DNA of 37,340 bases. It comes from Dokdonia sp. Lineage in GTDB: Bacteria > Bacteroidota > Bacteroidia > Flavobacteriales > Flavobacteriaceae. The stretch covers positions 1 to 37,340 of the forward strand of contig JALZVV010000050.1 in NCBI GenBank assembly GCA_023299935.1. Reading direction: 5' to 3'. The translations under genes and the position numbers were made by a program. The number at the start of each line of letters is the position of its first letter. The stretch's first letter is position 1. The notes under the pieces were generated by a model, which was not told the origin of the DNA, did not search any database, and saw only the letters and a list, made by a program, of their open reading frames with translations. Of this stretch, positions 1 through 6,674 are shown piece by piece.

Positions 1-210
1 GAACGCTTGGATGTGCTTAAAGAAAAAATGGCCGCACTGGATATCCCAGAAGAAGAAATGTGGTGGTATCTAGATACTCGTAAGTTTGGTACTTGTGTGC
101 ATAGTGGTTTTGGTCTTGGTTTTGAGCGCTTAGTACTTTTTGCCACAGGAATGGGTAATATAAGAGACGTAATTCCCTACCCTCGCTTCCCAGGTCACGC
201 CGAGTTTTGA
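1..210 (+). CDS. asnS: Asparaginyl-tRNA synthetase, C-terminal end (partial)
   Basis: This is the last 69 codons of a class II aminoacyl-tRNA synthetase; the reading frame is open back to the window edge, so the ORF-track start at base 7 is an internal Met. AsnRS charges tRNA-Asn with asparagine in the cytoplasm. The fragment contains the class II motif 3 region ([13 protein letters not shown]), whose Arg contacts ATP, followed by the typical C-terminus ([16 protein letters not shown]), where AsnRS and related enzymes end in R-x-P-x-x-x-x-F. From general knowledge of flavobacterial genomes, asnS is usually close to rpoN, which here lies about 7.2 kb downstream on the same strand; the intervening block looks inserted. 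AspRS is the main alternative, but the ending fits AsnRS better. Confidence 0.93.
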   Translation, partial: ERLDVLKEKMAALDIPEEEMWWYLDTRKFGTCVHSGFGLGFERLVLFATGMGNIRDVIPYPRFPGHAEF

Positions 211-480
211 TGTAGACGGTAGTTGGTAGTTTCTGGCTTTTAGATCTTAGACATTAGTGCTTAGTACTTCGATATTCGTTAATCAGTATTCGATATTCTG
301 TATTCAAGTATGAGTGTGTCGTGGCTTCTGGTTACTAGTTCTACAATCTCCAATCAACAATCGCTAATCATAGCAAACTTTGGTCAGTAGTCTTTAGATG
401 GTAGTTGGCAGTAATTAGCTTTTGGCTTTTGGCTTTTAGTACTTCGGTATTCGATATTCCTTATTCTAAATTCAACAATC

Positions 481-621
481 GTTAATCTTCTTGGGTAATC
501 TCGATACATTTTTCGCTTCACTCAAAACACTCGACCACCTATTAGTTTATAGCTTTTGGATAATAGCACTTCAATATTCGTAATTCAGCATTCATTATTC
601 GTAATTCTAAAATCTCCAATC
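481..621. repeat. Direct repeat, copy A (141 bp, period 162)
   Basis: This 141-base block is repeated at 643-783 with three differences that I can see (ttg/tag near the start, cac/cgc in 'cttcactc', and ttatag/ttgtag). The 21 bases between copies consist of further 'aatctccaatcaac' words. Confidence 0.85.
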
Positions 622-642
622 TCCAATCAACAATCTCCAATC

Positions 643-783
643 GTTAATCTTCTAGGGTAATCTCGATACATTTTTCGCTTCGCTCAAAACACTCGACCAC
701 CTATTAGTTTGTAGCTTTTGGATAATAGCACTTCAATATTCGTAATTCAGCATTCATTATTCGTAATTCTAAAATCTCCAATC
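643..783. repeat. Direct repeat, copy B (141 bp, period 162)
   Basis: Second copy of the block at 481-621. The near identity suggests a recent tandem duplication, or gene conversion between copies. Confidence 0.85.
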
Positions 784-786
784 ATT

Positions 787-810
787 AAGGGTCATTCGCC
801 CCTTTTTTTT
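787..810 (+). terminator. Possible intrinsic terminator
   Basis: AAGGG and CCCTT arms, 8 bases apart, are followed by a run of eight T in total. The stem is short. It may be the original asnS terminator, pushed away from asnS by repeat growth, or simply insulate the block starting at 878. Confidence 0.45.
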
Positions 811-877
811 CTAGACAAACACTTGTAAGTTTATAATACCTATTTTTAGGTTTCAATTAACTAAAATTCTATTATTT

Positions 878-1519
878 ATGAAAACACTCAAAATGATGGC
901 GCTCCTGTGCCTTTCTGTATTGGCATTAGTCTCCTGTATCCAGGGCAATGACACTACAGCAACCGAAAGTAGCGAGCCTATTGCTCCACCAGGTATTATT
1001 ATCCCTGTTCAAGAGGCAGAAAATCTGTACCACCGTTATGGAGAGAAAAGAGTCTCTCTTATAGAAAAGGCTATTAATGTAGATGATGAAGGTAACCCAA
1101 TATCTCAAAATGACAGCAGTTATGTCCAAGCGACAACTTCTCTTACAGTAGATTATACTGATTTAAAAAATTATCTAGCATTTATTGAACAAGAAGCAAG
1201 TAATGCCAATACTGACATAACAGGATTACGTATTTATTTTGGAAAATATGCAGATACCACAAACGATGGAAGAGCCACCATGTTTATGAATCCAGTTAAA
1301 AAATACGGAGCTGGAGGAATTACAGATGACGTTGCTTTTGCCATAGATAAGTCTGGAAAAAAACCTAAGGCTGTTTATGTGAAGGATTGTTACAAAGTCC
1401 CCGGCACTATGACTAACCAAGCCAACTTAACGATGCCCATACAAGGCACCATACAGAGTCTAGCGGCCAATAATTCTCCTTGGAGACCACCGCCAACAAA
1501 TGACCCAGATTATCAATAA
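878..1519 (+). CDS. Lipoprotein of unknown function, paralogue 1 (213 aa)
   Basis: I do not recognise a named family. The N-terminus is a lipoprotein signal with a lipobox ending LVSC at Cys20, so the mature protein should be lipid-anchored in the envelope. The body is soluble. Residues about 90-140 carry a core (DYTDLKNYLAFIEQEAS, then LRIYFGKY and MNP) that is clearly shared with the lipoprotein at 2310-2909, and both end in a Trp/Pro-rich tail (here WRPPPTNDPDYQ). It starts with ATG about 70 bases past the last intergenic hairpin and is followed 24 bases later by a seven-helix membrane protein on the same strand. The same lipoprotein + membrane protein pairing recurs immediately downstream, so I infer that the two products work together. 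No enzyme motif is visible. Confidence 0.8.
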   Translation: MKTLKMMALLCLSVLALVSCIQGNDTTATESSEPIAPPGIIIPVQEAENLYHRYGEKRVSLIEKAINVDDEGNPISQNDSSYVQATTSLTVDYTDLKNYLAFIEQEASNANTDITGLRIYFGKYADTTNDGRATMFMNPVKKYGAGGITDDVAFAIDKSGKKPKAVYVKDCYKVPGTMTNQANLTMPIQGTIQSLAANNSPWRPPPTNDPDYQ

Positions 1520-1543
1520 CATTTATTAAAATCGTTGCCGATT

Positions 1544-2203
1544 ATGGATTACTATTATTATACGGTATTTTTTACTGAATTTTTGGCAGCTATATCGGCA
1601 ACGGTTTTTTTGTATAAGTATAAGAATACAGCGCTTTTTTGGTTATTGCCATTATTATGGTTTATTCCTATCAATGAATTAGTGTGCCAATATATCTTTC
1701 CGAGAACAGCTACAGGGTATATTCTATATAATATATACAGAACAGCTGTGCCACTTGCAATAATTTTTTTAGTTCTTTCCAAATTGCGAAAAAGGCTCAA
1801 TCGTCTTATTGTAATAGTTCAAATATCATTTGCTATTCTTTTATATATTTCTGAAGTATTTATAATAAATCCTCTTAATACTTTTATTGATTTTTCCTTT
1901 ACCGCGGCATCAATATTTATTGTTATTTCTCTTTTAATCTATTTTATTGAAGAAATTAATGGCAATTATCATTCTCAAGTCAACAGAAATCTATTTTTGT
2001 GGGTATGTTTTGGATTTTTAATTTTTCATATTACATATCCAATAATATTTTTTGCACAAAAATATATTGCACTAGAAAATGAAGTTTTTATTTTATCTCT
2101 TAATAAGTTACAACTTATATTGTCTATTGCTTCCTATCTCATAATTGCTTTCGGTTTTTATTATGGGGATACCGTAACAACTACAGCAGATGGAGGTCAA
2201 TAG
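1544..2203 (+). CDS. Seven-helix membrane protein, paralogue 1 (subgroup A)
   Basis: Predicted integral membrane protein of 219 aa. The ORF track starts at a TTG (1535), but the ATG at 1544 (MDYYYY) aligns with the starts of the paralogues. Seven hydrophobic segments can be seen, at roughly residues 5-24, 30-50, 58-81, 87-108, 114-136, 150-170 and 180-203, with almost no soluble domain. It shares with four other proteins in this block a YKYK motif after helix 1, an L-W-x4-N-E ending of helix 2, an LYN motif at helix 3, a Y-x-P motif in helix 6 and a conserved last helix, here ending AFGFYYGD. The last feature is shared only with the broken gene at 2932-3590. It is probably co-transcribed with the lipoprotein 24 bases upstream. 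The biochemical function is unknown; a sensory or transport role is inference. Confidence 0.8.
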   Translation: MDYYYYTVFFTEFLAAISATVFLYKYKNTALFWLLPLLWFIPINELVCQYIFPRTATGYILYNIYRTAVPLAIIFLVLSKLRKRLNRLIVIVQISFAILLYISEVFIINPLNTFIDFSFTAASIFIVISLLIYFIEEINGNYHSQVNRNLFLWVCFGFLIFHITYPIIFFAQKYIALENEVFILSLNKLQLILSIASYLIIAFGFYYGDTVTTTADGGQ

Positions 2204-2309
2204 CACCAATGCAATTATTACAAGAATAATCCTTTCTACTTTTACAAAATAGTTTTTTATAACTGCTTAGATTATAGTATATTTAATAATTAACAAAAAA
2301 ATCAACAAC

Positions 2310-2909
2310 ATGATTAAAAAAAACTTGATGCTCCTATTGTTCCTGGCAATAGCTTGCATGGTTTCCTGTGAACAGGACAACGACCCACAAAACATTGAGG
2401 AGGTAAATCTCACTGCAACACTCCCATCTTCATCTAACACTCCAAAAGTATTACTTTCTATTGATGATGCCAAGGCAATGATGGACACCTATAATGACGA
2501 TATTAGTCGTAGTAATATTGAAGATGCACCACATTTTGTAGACTTTGATTACAAAGATCTTAAAGAGTATCTCTTATTTATTGAAAGTCAATCTAAAGAG
2601 GCAAATGTCGAGATAGAAGCGCTTCGATTTTATTTTGCGCAATACCCTTCTCAGTATCCATCGGGAAAAACACCTAAAGATGTCAATAAAAAATCTTTAT
2701 TTTACAATCCAGTAACGGCATTCCCAGGATTAATAGGTAATATGTCTTATGCTATACAGAAAAATGTAGACGGCACCTCAGAAGCGGTTACGGTGGGAAG
2801 TATTCTTGACATGGGTAAGTCTAATGATACTGATGTACAAAGTCTAGCAGGAGACGACTTAGAATGGCCACCACCTCCATATCCAAATGATCCAAATGAC
2901 TATCACTAA
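2310..2909 (+). CDS. Lipoprotein of unknown function, paralogue 2 (199 aa)
   Basis: Paralogue of the lipoprotein at 878-1519. The lipobox ends MVSC, with the lipidated Cys again at position 20. The shared core is at about residues 75-130 (DFDYKDLKEYLLFIE, then LRFYFAQY and YNP), and the C-terminus is again Trp/Pro/Asn-rich (EWPPPPYPNDP). The middle is more divergent, with an extra Ser/Pro-rich stretch. It starts at an ATG about 100 bases after paralogue 1 of the membrane protein and lies 22 bases upstream of the second, frameshifted membrane gene, so the gene pair has been duplicated as a unit. No catalytic motif is visible. It is expected in the outer or inner membrane, facing the periplasm or surface. 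Confidence 0.8.
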   Translation: MIKKNLMLLLFLAIACMVSCEQDNDPQNIEEVNLTATLPSSSNTPKVLLSIDDAKAMMDTYNDDISRSNIEDAPHFVDFDYKDLKEYLLFIESQSKEANVEIEALRFYFAQYPSQYPSGKTPKDVNKKSLFYNPVTAFPGLIGNMSYAIQKNVDGTSEAVTVGSILDMGKSNDTDVQSLAGDDLEWPPPPYPNDPNDYH

Positions 2910-2931
2910 GAATAAATAAAATGGAGCCAGA

Positions 2932-3590
2932 ATGAATGCATTAGAAATAATAGCACATACTGCTGAATTAATTGCAGCTATTCTGGCTACTTTTCATTTT
3001 TATAAACACAGCAATAGTACTTAAGGTACTTTCTATTTTATCTCTGGTATGTAGTTCTAAATGAATTAATGGCCTATTTTCTCTTATCTTTAGGTCTTAT
3101 TCGATTTGAATTGACCAATATTTATGGTTTAATTACTCCTCTATATGTAATCTGGACCTGCAAGAGCTTTTTAGCCTCTAAAAAAGCAAAGCGACTACTT
3201 AGCCTGTTTGTTCTAATCATTTGTGTGGTCAATCTCACAGAAGGAATACTCAAAGGCTTACATAACGAACCTTGGACGACAAGTAAAATCACAGGACCTT
3301 TATTGAGTGTTGCCGCCTTTACCATTTATTTAATAGGCCTCTTTAAATTAAATGAGGTCATCAATCCCTTCAAGGATATTTTTACCTATTTTTTATTGGG
3401 CTTTACCTTATTTTCTGTAGCCTCTCCTATTATCCTTCTTGGTAGGACTTTCTATCTGGACAACTATAGCATGAGTGTTAACTTATCCTATATCATGGGG
3501 TCCGTGGTCATAGCGATGTATCTTATTTTTGCTTTCGGTTTTTATTATGGGGATAGGGTAATACCTAGGTCAGATAGTACTTTTGAGTAG
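2932..3590 (+). pseudogene. Seven-helix membrane protein, paralogue 2, frameshifted
   Basis: The ORF track shows only 3069-3590 (173 aa), but a matching N-terminus lies just upstream in another frame. ATG at 2932 reads MNALEIIAHTAELIAAILAT...YKHSNST and then stops at TAA 3022. The frame that resumes at about 3021 reads LRYFLFYLWYVVLNELMAYF and runs on into the 173-aa ORF. Joined, these parts line up with helix 1, the YK motif and the L-W-x4-N-E end of helix 2 of paralogue 1, so a single -1 shift near 'tacttaagg' broke the gene. The C-terminus (AFGFYYGDRV) matches paralogue 1, and the DNA around it is identical over 27 bases. No slippery heptamer is seen, so I favour a mutation (or a sequencing error) over programmed frameshifting. 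A shortened protein could still be made from ATG 3069. Confidence 0.75.
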
Positions 3591-3646
3591 TTTGCATTTG
3601 GAATTATTGATGCGCGAGTATAATCATGATAAATGTAAGATTATTC

Positions 3647-3656
3647 TGTCATGACA
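3647..3656. promoter_or_regulatory. Palindrome TGTCATGACA upstream of the sensor operon
   Basis: A perfect 10-base palindrome ends immediately before the likely -33 element of the promoter at 3657-3685. A second palindrome, ATCATGAT, lies at 3623-3630, with centres 25 bases apart. Both contain CATGA. The position fits an operator, but no regulator is known. Confidence 0.35.
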
Positions 3657-3685
3657 TTTCCGTTACATCCAATTGATTAATTTTG
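3657..3685 (+). promoter_or_regulatory. Bacteroidetes-type promoter for the kinase operon
   Basis: The -7 box TAATTTTG (3678-3685) matches TAnnTTTG exactly. TTTC at 3657-3660, with a 17-base spacer, approximates the -33 TTTG element. Transcription should begin about 15-18 bases before the GTG at 3708. Confidence 0.55.
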
Positions 3686-3707
3686 TGGTTCATACAGTTA
3701 TTGCCCA

Positions 3708-4358
3708 GTGTTAGAACCAGCTTATATTTTTGAATGGCTTGCCGCCCTTGCCGGCCTTGTATTTTTTTATAAATACAAGCAGTTTCCTATTAAGTGGGTA
3801 CTCGCCCTAGTGTGGCTCACCGTATTTGTAGAAACCGCTGCAAAATTCCAGGTCTTGTTTATAGATGGCACCAATCATTTAATTTATAATTGCTACCTCA
3901 TAACCTCTTATCCTCTCCTATACTATATTATCTATAGTCACATGCAACATCCTTTACGCAAAAAAATTGTTGCCGGCATTGCCATAGCGGTGACAACCGC
4001 AATGCTTTTTAGAGCATTTACCACTCCTTTTCTCACGACCTTTATGGTATATATGTTTAGCTTAGCTGTAATTGGTTTAGTGGCTATTTTACTCTTGTAT
4101 GCCATAGACTTACTTAAAAGCAACAATCAAATTACCTTTAAAAATAGATTGGAGTTATTCGTGTTTGCAGGGTACATGATATTTGGCATTAGTTATATCC
4201 CTTTGTCTTACGTTCTAACTTCCTTTGAGTTTATTCAATTAGGGCCGGAGACTATGAGCATCTTATACGGGATTCAAAATAGTACTGTTATTTTTATGAA
4301 TATCCTGTTTATCGTAGGCTTGATATGGACAGATCCAAGAAAGCAGATCTCAAATTAG
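3708..4358 (+). CDS. Seven-helix membrane protein, paralogue 3 (subgroup B)
   Basis: Predicted 216-aa integral membrane protein with seven hydrophobic segments and no sizeable soluble domain. It starts with GTG, 22 bases after a good -7 promoter box; no better ATG is available, and the resulting N-terminus aligns with the paralogues. Shared family marks are FFYKYK after helix 1, LVWLTVFVE at helix 2, LIYNCY at helix 3, GYMIFGISYIPL in helix 6 and a short Trp/basic tail (IWTDPRKQ) in place of the FYYGD ending of subgroup A. It is the first gene of a predicted operon that continues through two more paralogues to a histidine kinase and response regulator. The function is unknown; a role as sensory input for the kinase is inferred from context. 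Confidence 0.78.
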   Translation: MLEPAYIFEWLAALAGLVFFYKYKQFPIKWVLALVWLTVFVETAAKFQVLFIDGTNHLIYNCYLITSYPLLYYIIYSHMQHPLRKKIVAGIAIAVTTAMLFRAFTTPFLTTFMVYMFSLAVIGLVAILLLYAIDLLKSNNQITFKNRLELFVFAGYMIFGISYIPLSYVLTSFEFIQLGPETMSILYGIQNSTVIFMNILFIVGLIWTDPRKQISN

Positions 4359-4439
4359 GGGCAAATACCCTATACTCAGGAGTTTCAAAAATTCTAACTT
4401 ACAAACTTATATTGTCCAACAATTCGCAATGTGCTCTTA

Positions 4440-4571
4440 ATGAACCAAGAAGAGGTATTAATATTGTATTTAATTATAGCTATTATACTATTGCTACTCT
4501 TTTTTGTGGCTACTCTTTTTTGTGGCATTGCCTTGTATTATAGATTCGATAATAAAACAGCTATAACCTAA
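4440..4571 (+). CDS. Small single-helix ORF, possible kinase N-terminal remnant (43 aa)
   Basis: This ORF is too short for the ORF track. ATG at 4440 reads MNQEEVLILYLIIAIILLLL and continues as one hydrophobic helix followed by a short polar tail (YYRFDNKTAIT). Its layout resembles the first 35 residues of the kinase at 5904 (short acidic start, one long Ile/Leu/Val helix, basic exit). It sits after paralogue 3 just as the kinase sits after paralogue 5. I infer that it may be a remnant of a second kinase gene, or a genuine small membrane protein. A 16-base tandem duplication inside it has shifted its frame. Expression is unproven. The overlapping track ORF 4325-4543 shows no family features. 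Confidence 0.4.
   Translation: MNQEEVLILYLIIAIILLLLFFVATLFCGIALYYRFDNKTAIT
4495..4526 (+). repeat. 16-base perfect tandem duplication
   Basis: TACTCTTTTTTGTGGC occurs twice back to back (4495-4510 and 4511-4526). Sixteen is not a multiple of three, so the duplication changed the downstream reading frame of the small ORF at 4440. Confidence 0.9.
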
Positions 4572-4575
4572 GCCT

Positions 4576-5232
4576 ATGTCGTATTATCATATTGTTTACG
4601 CCATATTTTTATCTTTCATGGCACTCACTTGTATTGTGGTCACCTCCCAGCGAGCTAAGTATAAACATACGCCGCTGGTTATGGCACCTGCCATTCTCTG
4701 GCTTGGTCTTATCTCAGAAGGTGGTGGTTTTTTGTATGGCACCTATGTGACCTATGACAATGGATGGATTTACAACACGACAAATATTATTTTCTTTGCA
4801 TTATTATACTGGATGATGTATCGTTATATCACTAAAGCAGGTCTGCGCAAGATTGCTAGAATCCTGGCTATATTAGGGATTGCTTTTTATGTCTTCAGAT
4901 TTTTTACCGCAGACAGCTTTAATGTGCGATTAAGCATTGCCCATTGTGTGGCAGTTGCTATTTTTCTTGTGCTGTCTATTATGTATATCATTCAGTTATT
5001 ACGTAGTAATATGTCCTTCTATTTTAGAGAACATCCAGAATTTATTTTTATTGGAGGATTTCTTATTTTAAATCTAGTGTACGCTCCTATTTATGTTTCT
5101 AGCGATTTAGACTTGCATATCTTTAGTGAAAGCTTTTACACCTTTCTCTCTTCCATACACAGCTATGTCTATATGGCAATCAACTTGCTGTTTATGATTG
5201 GGTTTTTATGGTCTAAAAAAGCACGTATATAA
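4576..5232 (+). CDS. Seven-helix membrane protein, paralogue 4 (subgroup B)
   Basis: Predicted 218-aa integral membrane protein with seven hydrophobic segments. It is closest to the next gene: both start MSYY and share S-Q-x-x-KYKHTPL, LAPAILWLG or MAPAILWLG, NGWI(Y/F)N, FREHPEF or FRKHPEF and a final helix ending in Trp plus basic residues (WSKKARI). Conserved polar residues inside the bilayer are the Glu ending helix 2 (LISE) and the Asn opening helix 3 (WIYN). These could line a ligand pocket or pore, but that is inference. It starts 4 bases after the small ORF at 4440-4571 and lies about 40 bases upstream of paralogue 5, all on one strand, which suggests one transcript. Confidence 0.8.
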   Translation: MSYYHIVYAIFLSFMALTCIVVTSQRAKYKHTPLVMAPAILWLGLISEGGGFLYGTYVTYDNGWIYNTTNIIFFALLYWMMYRYITKAGLRKIARILAILGIAFYVFRFFTADSFNVRLSIAHCVAVAIFLVLSIMYIIQLLRSNMSFYFREHPEFIFIGGFLILNLVYAPIYVSSDLDLHIFSESFYTFLSSIHSYVYMAINLLFMIGFLWSKKARI

Positions 5233-5271
5233 TTATATTTGAATTGTCCTGACCAAAATCTAAAACCCACT

Positions 5272-5928
5272 ATGTCTTACTATGAGACCTTACTCACAAT
5301 TTATCTCAGCATCTCATTCATTTGCTGTTCTATAGTGAGCTCGCAGTATCATAAATACAAACATACACCCCTCAAACTAGCACCCGCTATTTTATGGCTA
5401 GGTTTTGTAACAGAATTTTCGGCAACCTTATATAGCAATTATATCGAGGTGTACAACGGTTGGATTTTTAATGGTTATACTTTTTTCTTTTATCTACTGC
5501 TGTATATCTTAGTACTTAGATATCTCAAAAATATAAGATTTAAAATAACCACAGTCCTATTGGGTAGCGCAGCCTTACTATTTTTTGTTTACAGATTCTT
5601 CTCAACGGGATTATACAATGATCGTTTTATATATGCAAATGCAGTATTAATTTTAGTATTTCTAATAAGCTGCGCGATGTATTTAGCAGAATTATTACAA
5701 CGTCCAACACAACTTGAATTTAGAAAACATCCCGAGTTTTTTTTATTGGGTGGTTATCTCATTTTTCATCTGATTTACACACCACTTAGTGTTGCCTATG
5801 ATCAAGAACTACGAATATTTAGTAGTGAATTTTATATAACCCTAATTTCCATACAAAGCTACATTTTGATAGCAATGAACCTCTTATTTATTTACATTTT
5901 TATATGGACGAGAAAAGCACACTTATAA
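5272..5928 (+). CDS. Seven-helix membrane protein, paralogue 5 (subgroup B)
   Basis: Predicted 218-aa integral membrane protein. The ORF track begins at a TTG (5239); I choose the ATG at 5272 because MSYYETLL aligns with MSYYHIVY of paralogue 4. It has seven hydrophobic segments and the same motif set as paralogue 4 (KYKHTPLKLAPAILWLG, NGWIFN, FRKHPEFFLLGGYLIFHLIY, IWTRKAHL). Its 3' end overlaps the start of the histidine kinase by 25 bases, so translation of the two is probably coupled and their amounts matched. This is the strongest local evidence that the seven-helix proteins act with the kinase. The kinase has only one membrane helix and no sensor domain, so this protein is the likeliest sensing partner (inference). 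Confidence 0.8.
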   Translation: MSYYETLLTIYLSISFICCSIVSSQYHKYKHTPLKLAPAILWLGFVTEFSATLYSNYIEVYNGWIFNGYTFFFYLLLYILVLRYLKNIRFKITTVLLGSAALLFFVYRFFSTGLYNDRFIYANAVLILVFLISCAMYLAELLQRPTQLEFRKHPEFFLLGGYLIFHLIYTPLSVAYDQELRIFSSEFYITLISIQSYILIAMNLLFIYIFIWTRKAHL

Positions 5929-6674
5929 TTGTATTGGTATCGGTTACTATCTTGCTGCTACTGGTAGTAATTGTGGCTGTGCTTTTTTCGGTATTTATAA
6001 AACGTAAGAACAGCCTATTAACTGAGCAGCAAGATGCTCAAAAACGTTTTGAACAAGAAATTGCAGAGACACAAATAGAGATTCGTGAAGAAACTTTGCG
6101 TAACATAAGTTGGGAGCTTCATGATAACATAGGACAACTCCTTACCCTAGCCAAAATACAAACCCAAAATGCAGGATCAGACCAAAGTATGCTGGATGAA
6201 GCTGCTGCAACCATAGGCAAGGGACTTACAGAGATACGAGCCCTTTCTAAATTAATTAACCCAGAAGCCCTCAACACGCTTTCCTTAACAGAAGCTTTAG
6301 AACTAGAGCTCGAACGTTTTCATAGGATGGCGTATCTTAAACCTACCCTTACAGTAAGTGGTTCTCCTATAGCAATAGATAAAAAAATAGAAGTCATTAT
6401 TTTTAGAGTGTTGCAAGAGTTTTTTACCAATACCATCAAGCATTCTAAAGCCACAACACTCTTGGTAGACGTAAGCTATAGTGACTCTTTGCTTGAAGTC
6501 ATTGCTCAGGACAATGGAGTGGGCTTTAACTACACAGAAGCCCGAGCAAAAAATGGCATTGGCTTGACCAATATAGAATCCAGAGGAAAACTAATAGGTG
6601 CTGTTATTGCCATATCTTCCCAAGACGGAGAAGGTACACGATTACGTTTAACTTATAAACCACAAAAATTATGA
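5904..6674 (+). CDS. Sensor histidine kinase, HisKA_3 type, with minimal N-terminus
   Basis: Two-component kinase of 256 aa. One membrane helix covers residues about 6-31. A short coiled linker leads to the dimerisation/phosphoacceptor helix, with the H-box ELHDNIGQ (His73 phosphorylated). The HATPase_c domain follows, with an N-box around Asn176 (EFFTNTIKH), G1 at DNGVGF (203-208) and G2 at NGIGLTNI (217-224). All catalytic motifs are intact. There is no periplasmic loop or PAS/GAF domain, so an external sensor is expected. It overlaps the upstream seven-helix gene by 25 bases and the response regulator by 4 bases. HisKA_3 kinases normally pair with NarL-type regulators, which is what follows here. 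The start at 5904 is supported by the overlap arrangement. Confidence 0.9.
   Translation: MDEKSTLIIVLVSVTILLLLVVIVAVLFSVFIKRKNSLLTEQQDAQKRFEQEIAETQIEIREETLRNISWELHDNIGQLLTLAKIQTQNAGSDQSMLDEAAATIGKGLTEIRALSKLINPEALNTLSLTEALELELERFHRMAYLKPTLTVSGSPIAIDKKIEVIIFRVLQEFFTNTIKHSKATTLLVDVSYSDSLLEVIAQDNGVGFNYTEARAKNGIGLTNIESRGKLIGAVIAISSQDGEGTRLRLTYKPQKL

Larger units (their letters stand above)
211..877. other. Repeat-rich intergenic region
   Basis: No credible gene is visible in these 667 bases. The sequence is AT-rich and built from short degenerate words such as 'attcgtaattc', 'aatctccaatc' and 'agcttttggc', repeated many times. It includes a 141-base direct duplication (annotated separately) and ends in a weak terminator-like hairpin. 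Similar words recur at 18680-18765, so this is probably a dispersed non-coding repeat type of this genome. Confidence 0.7.

Noticed and set aside
481-783. CRISPR array
   Set aside because: Only two long copies, with a spacer made of the same low-complexity words; no short regular repeats and no cas genes.
3010-3030. Programmed ribosomal frameshift in the second subgroup A gene
   Set aside because: No slippery heptamer or following stem is seen near 'tacttaagg', and the paralogue at 1544 is a normal single frame, so mutation is simpler.
4325-4543. A 72-aa ORF between paralogues 3 and 4
   Set aside because: It begins inside the end of paralogue 3 and has no family features; the shorter ORF at 4440 in another frame has a coherent membrane helix and was preferred.
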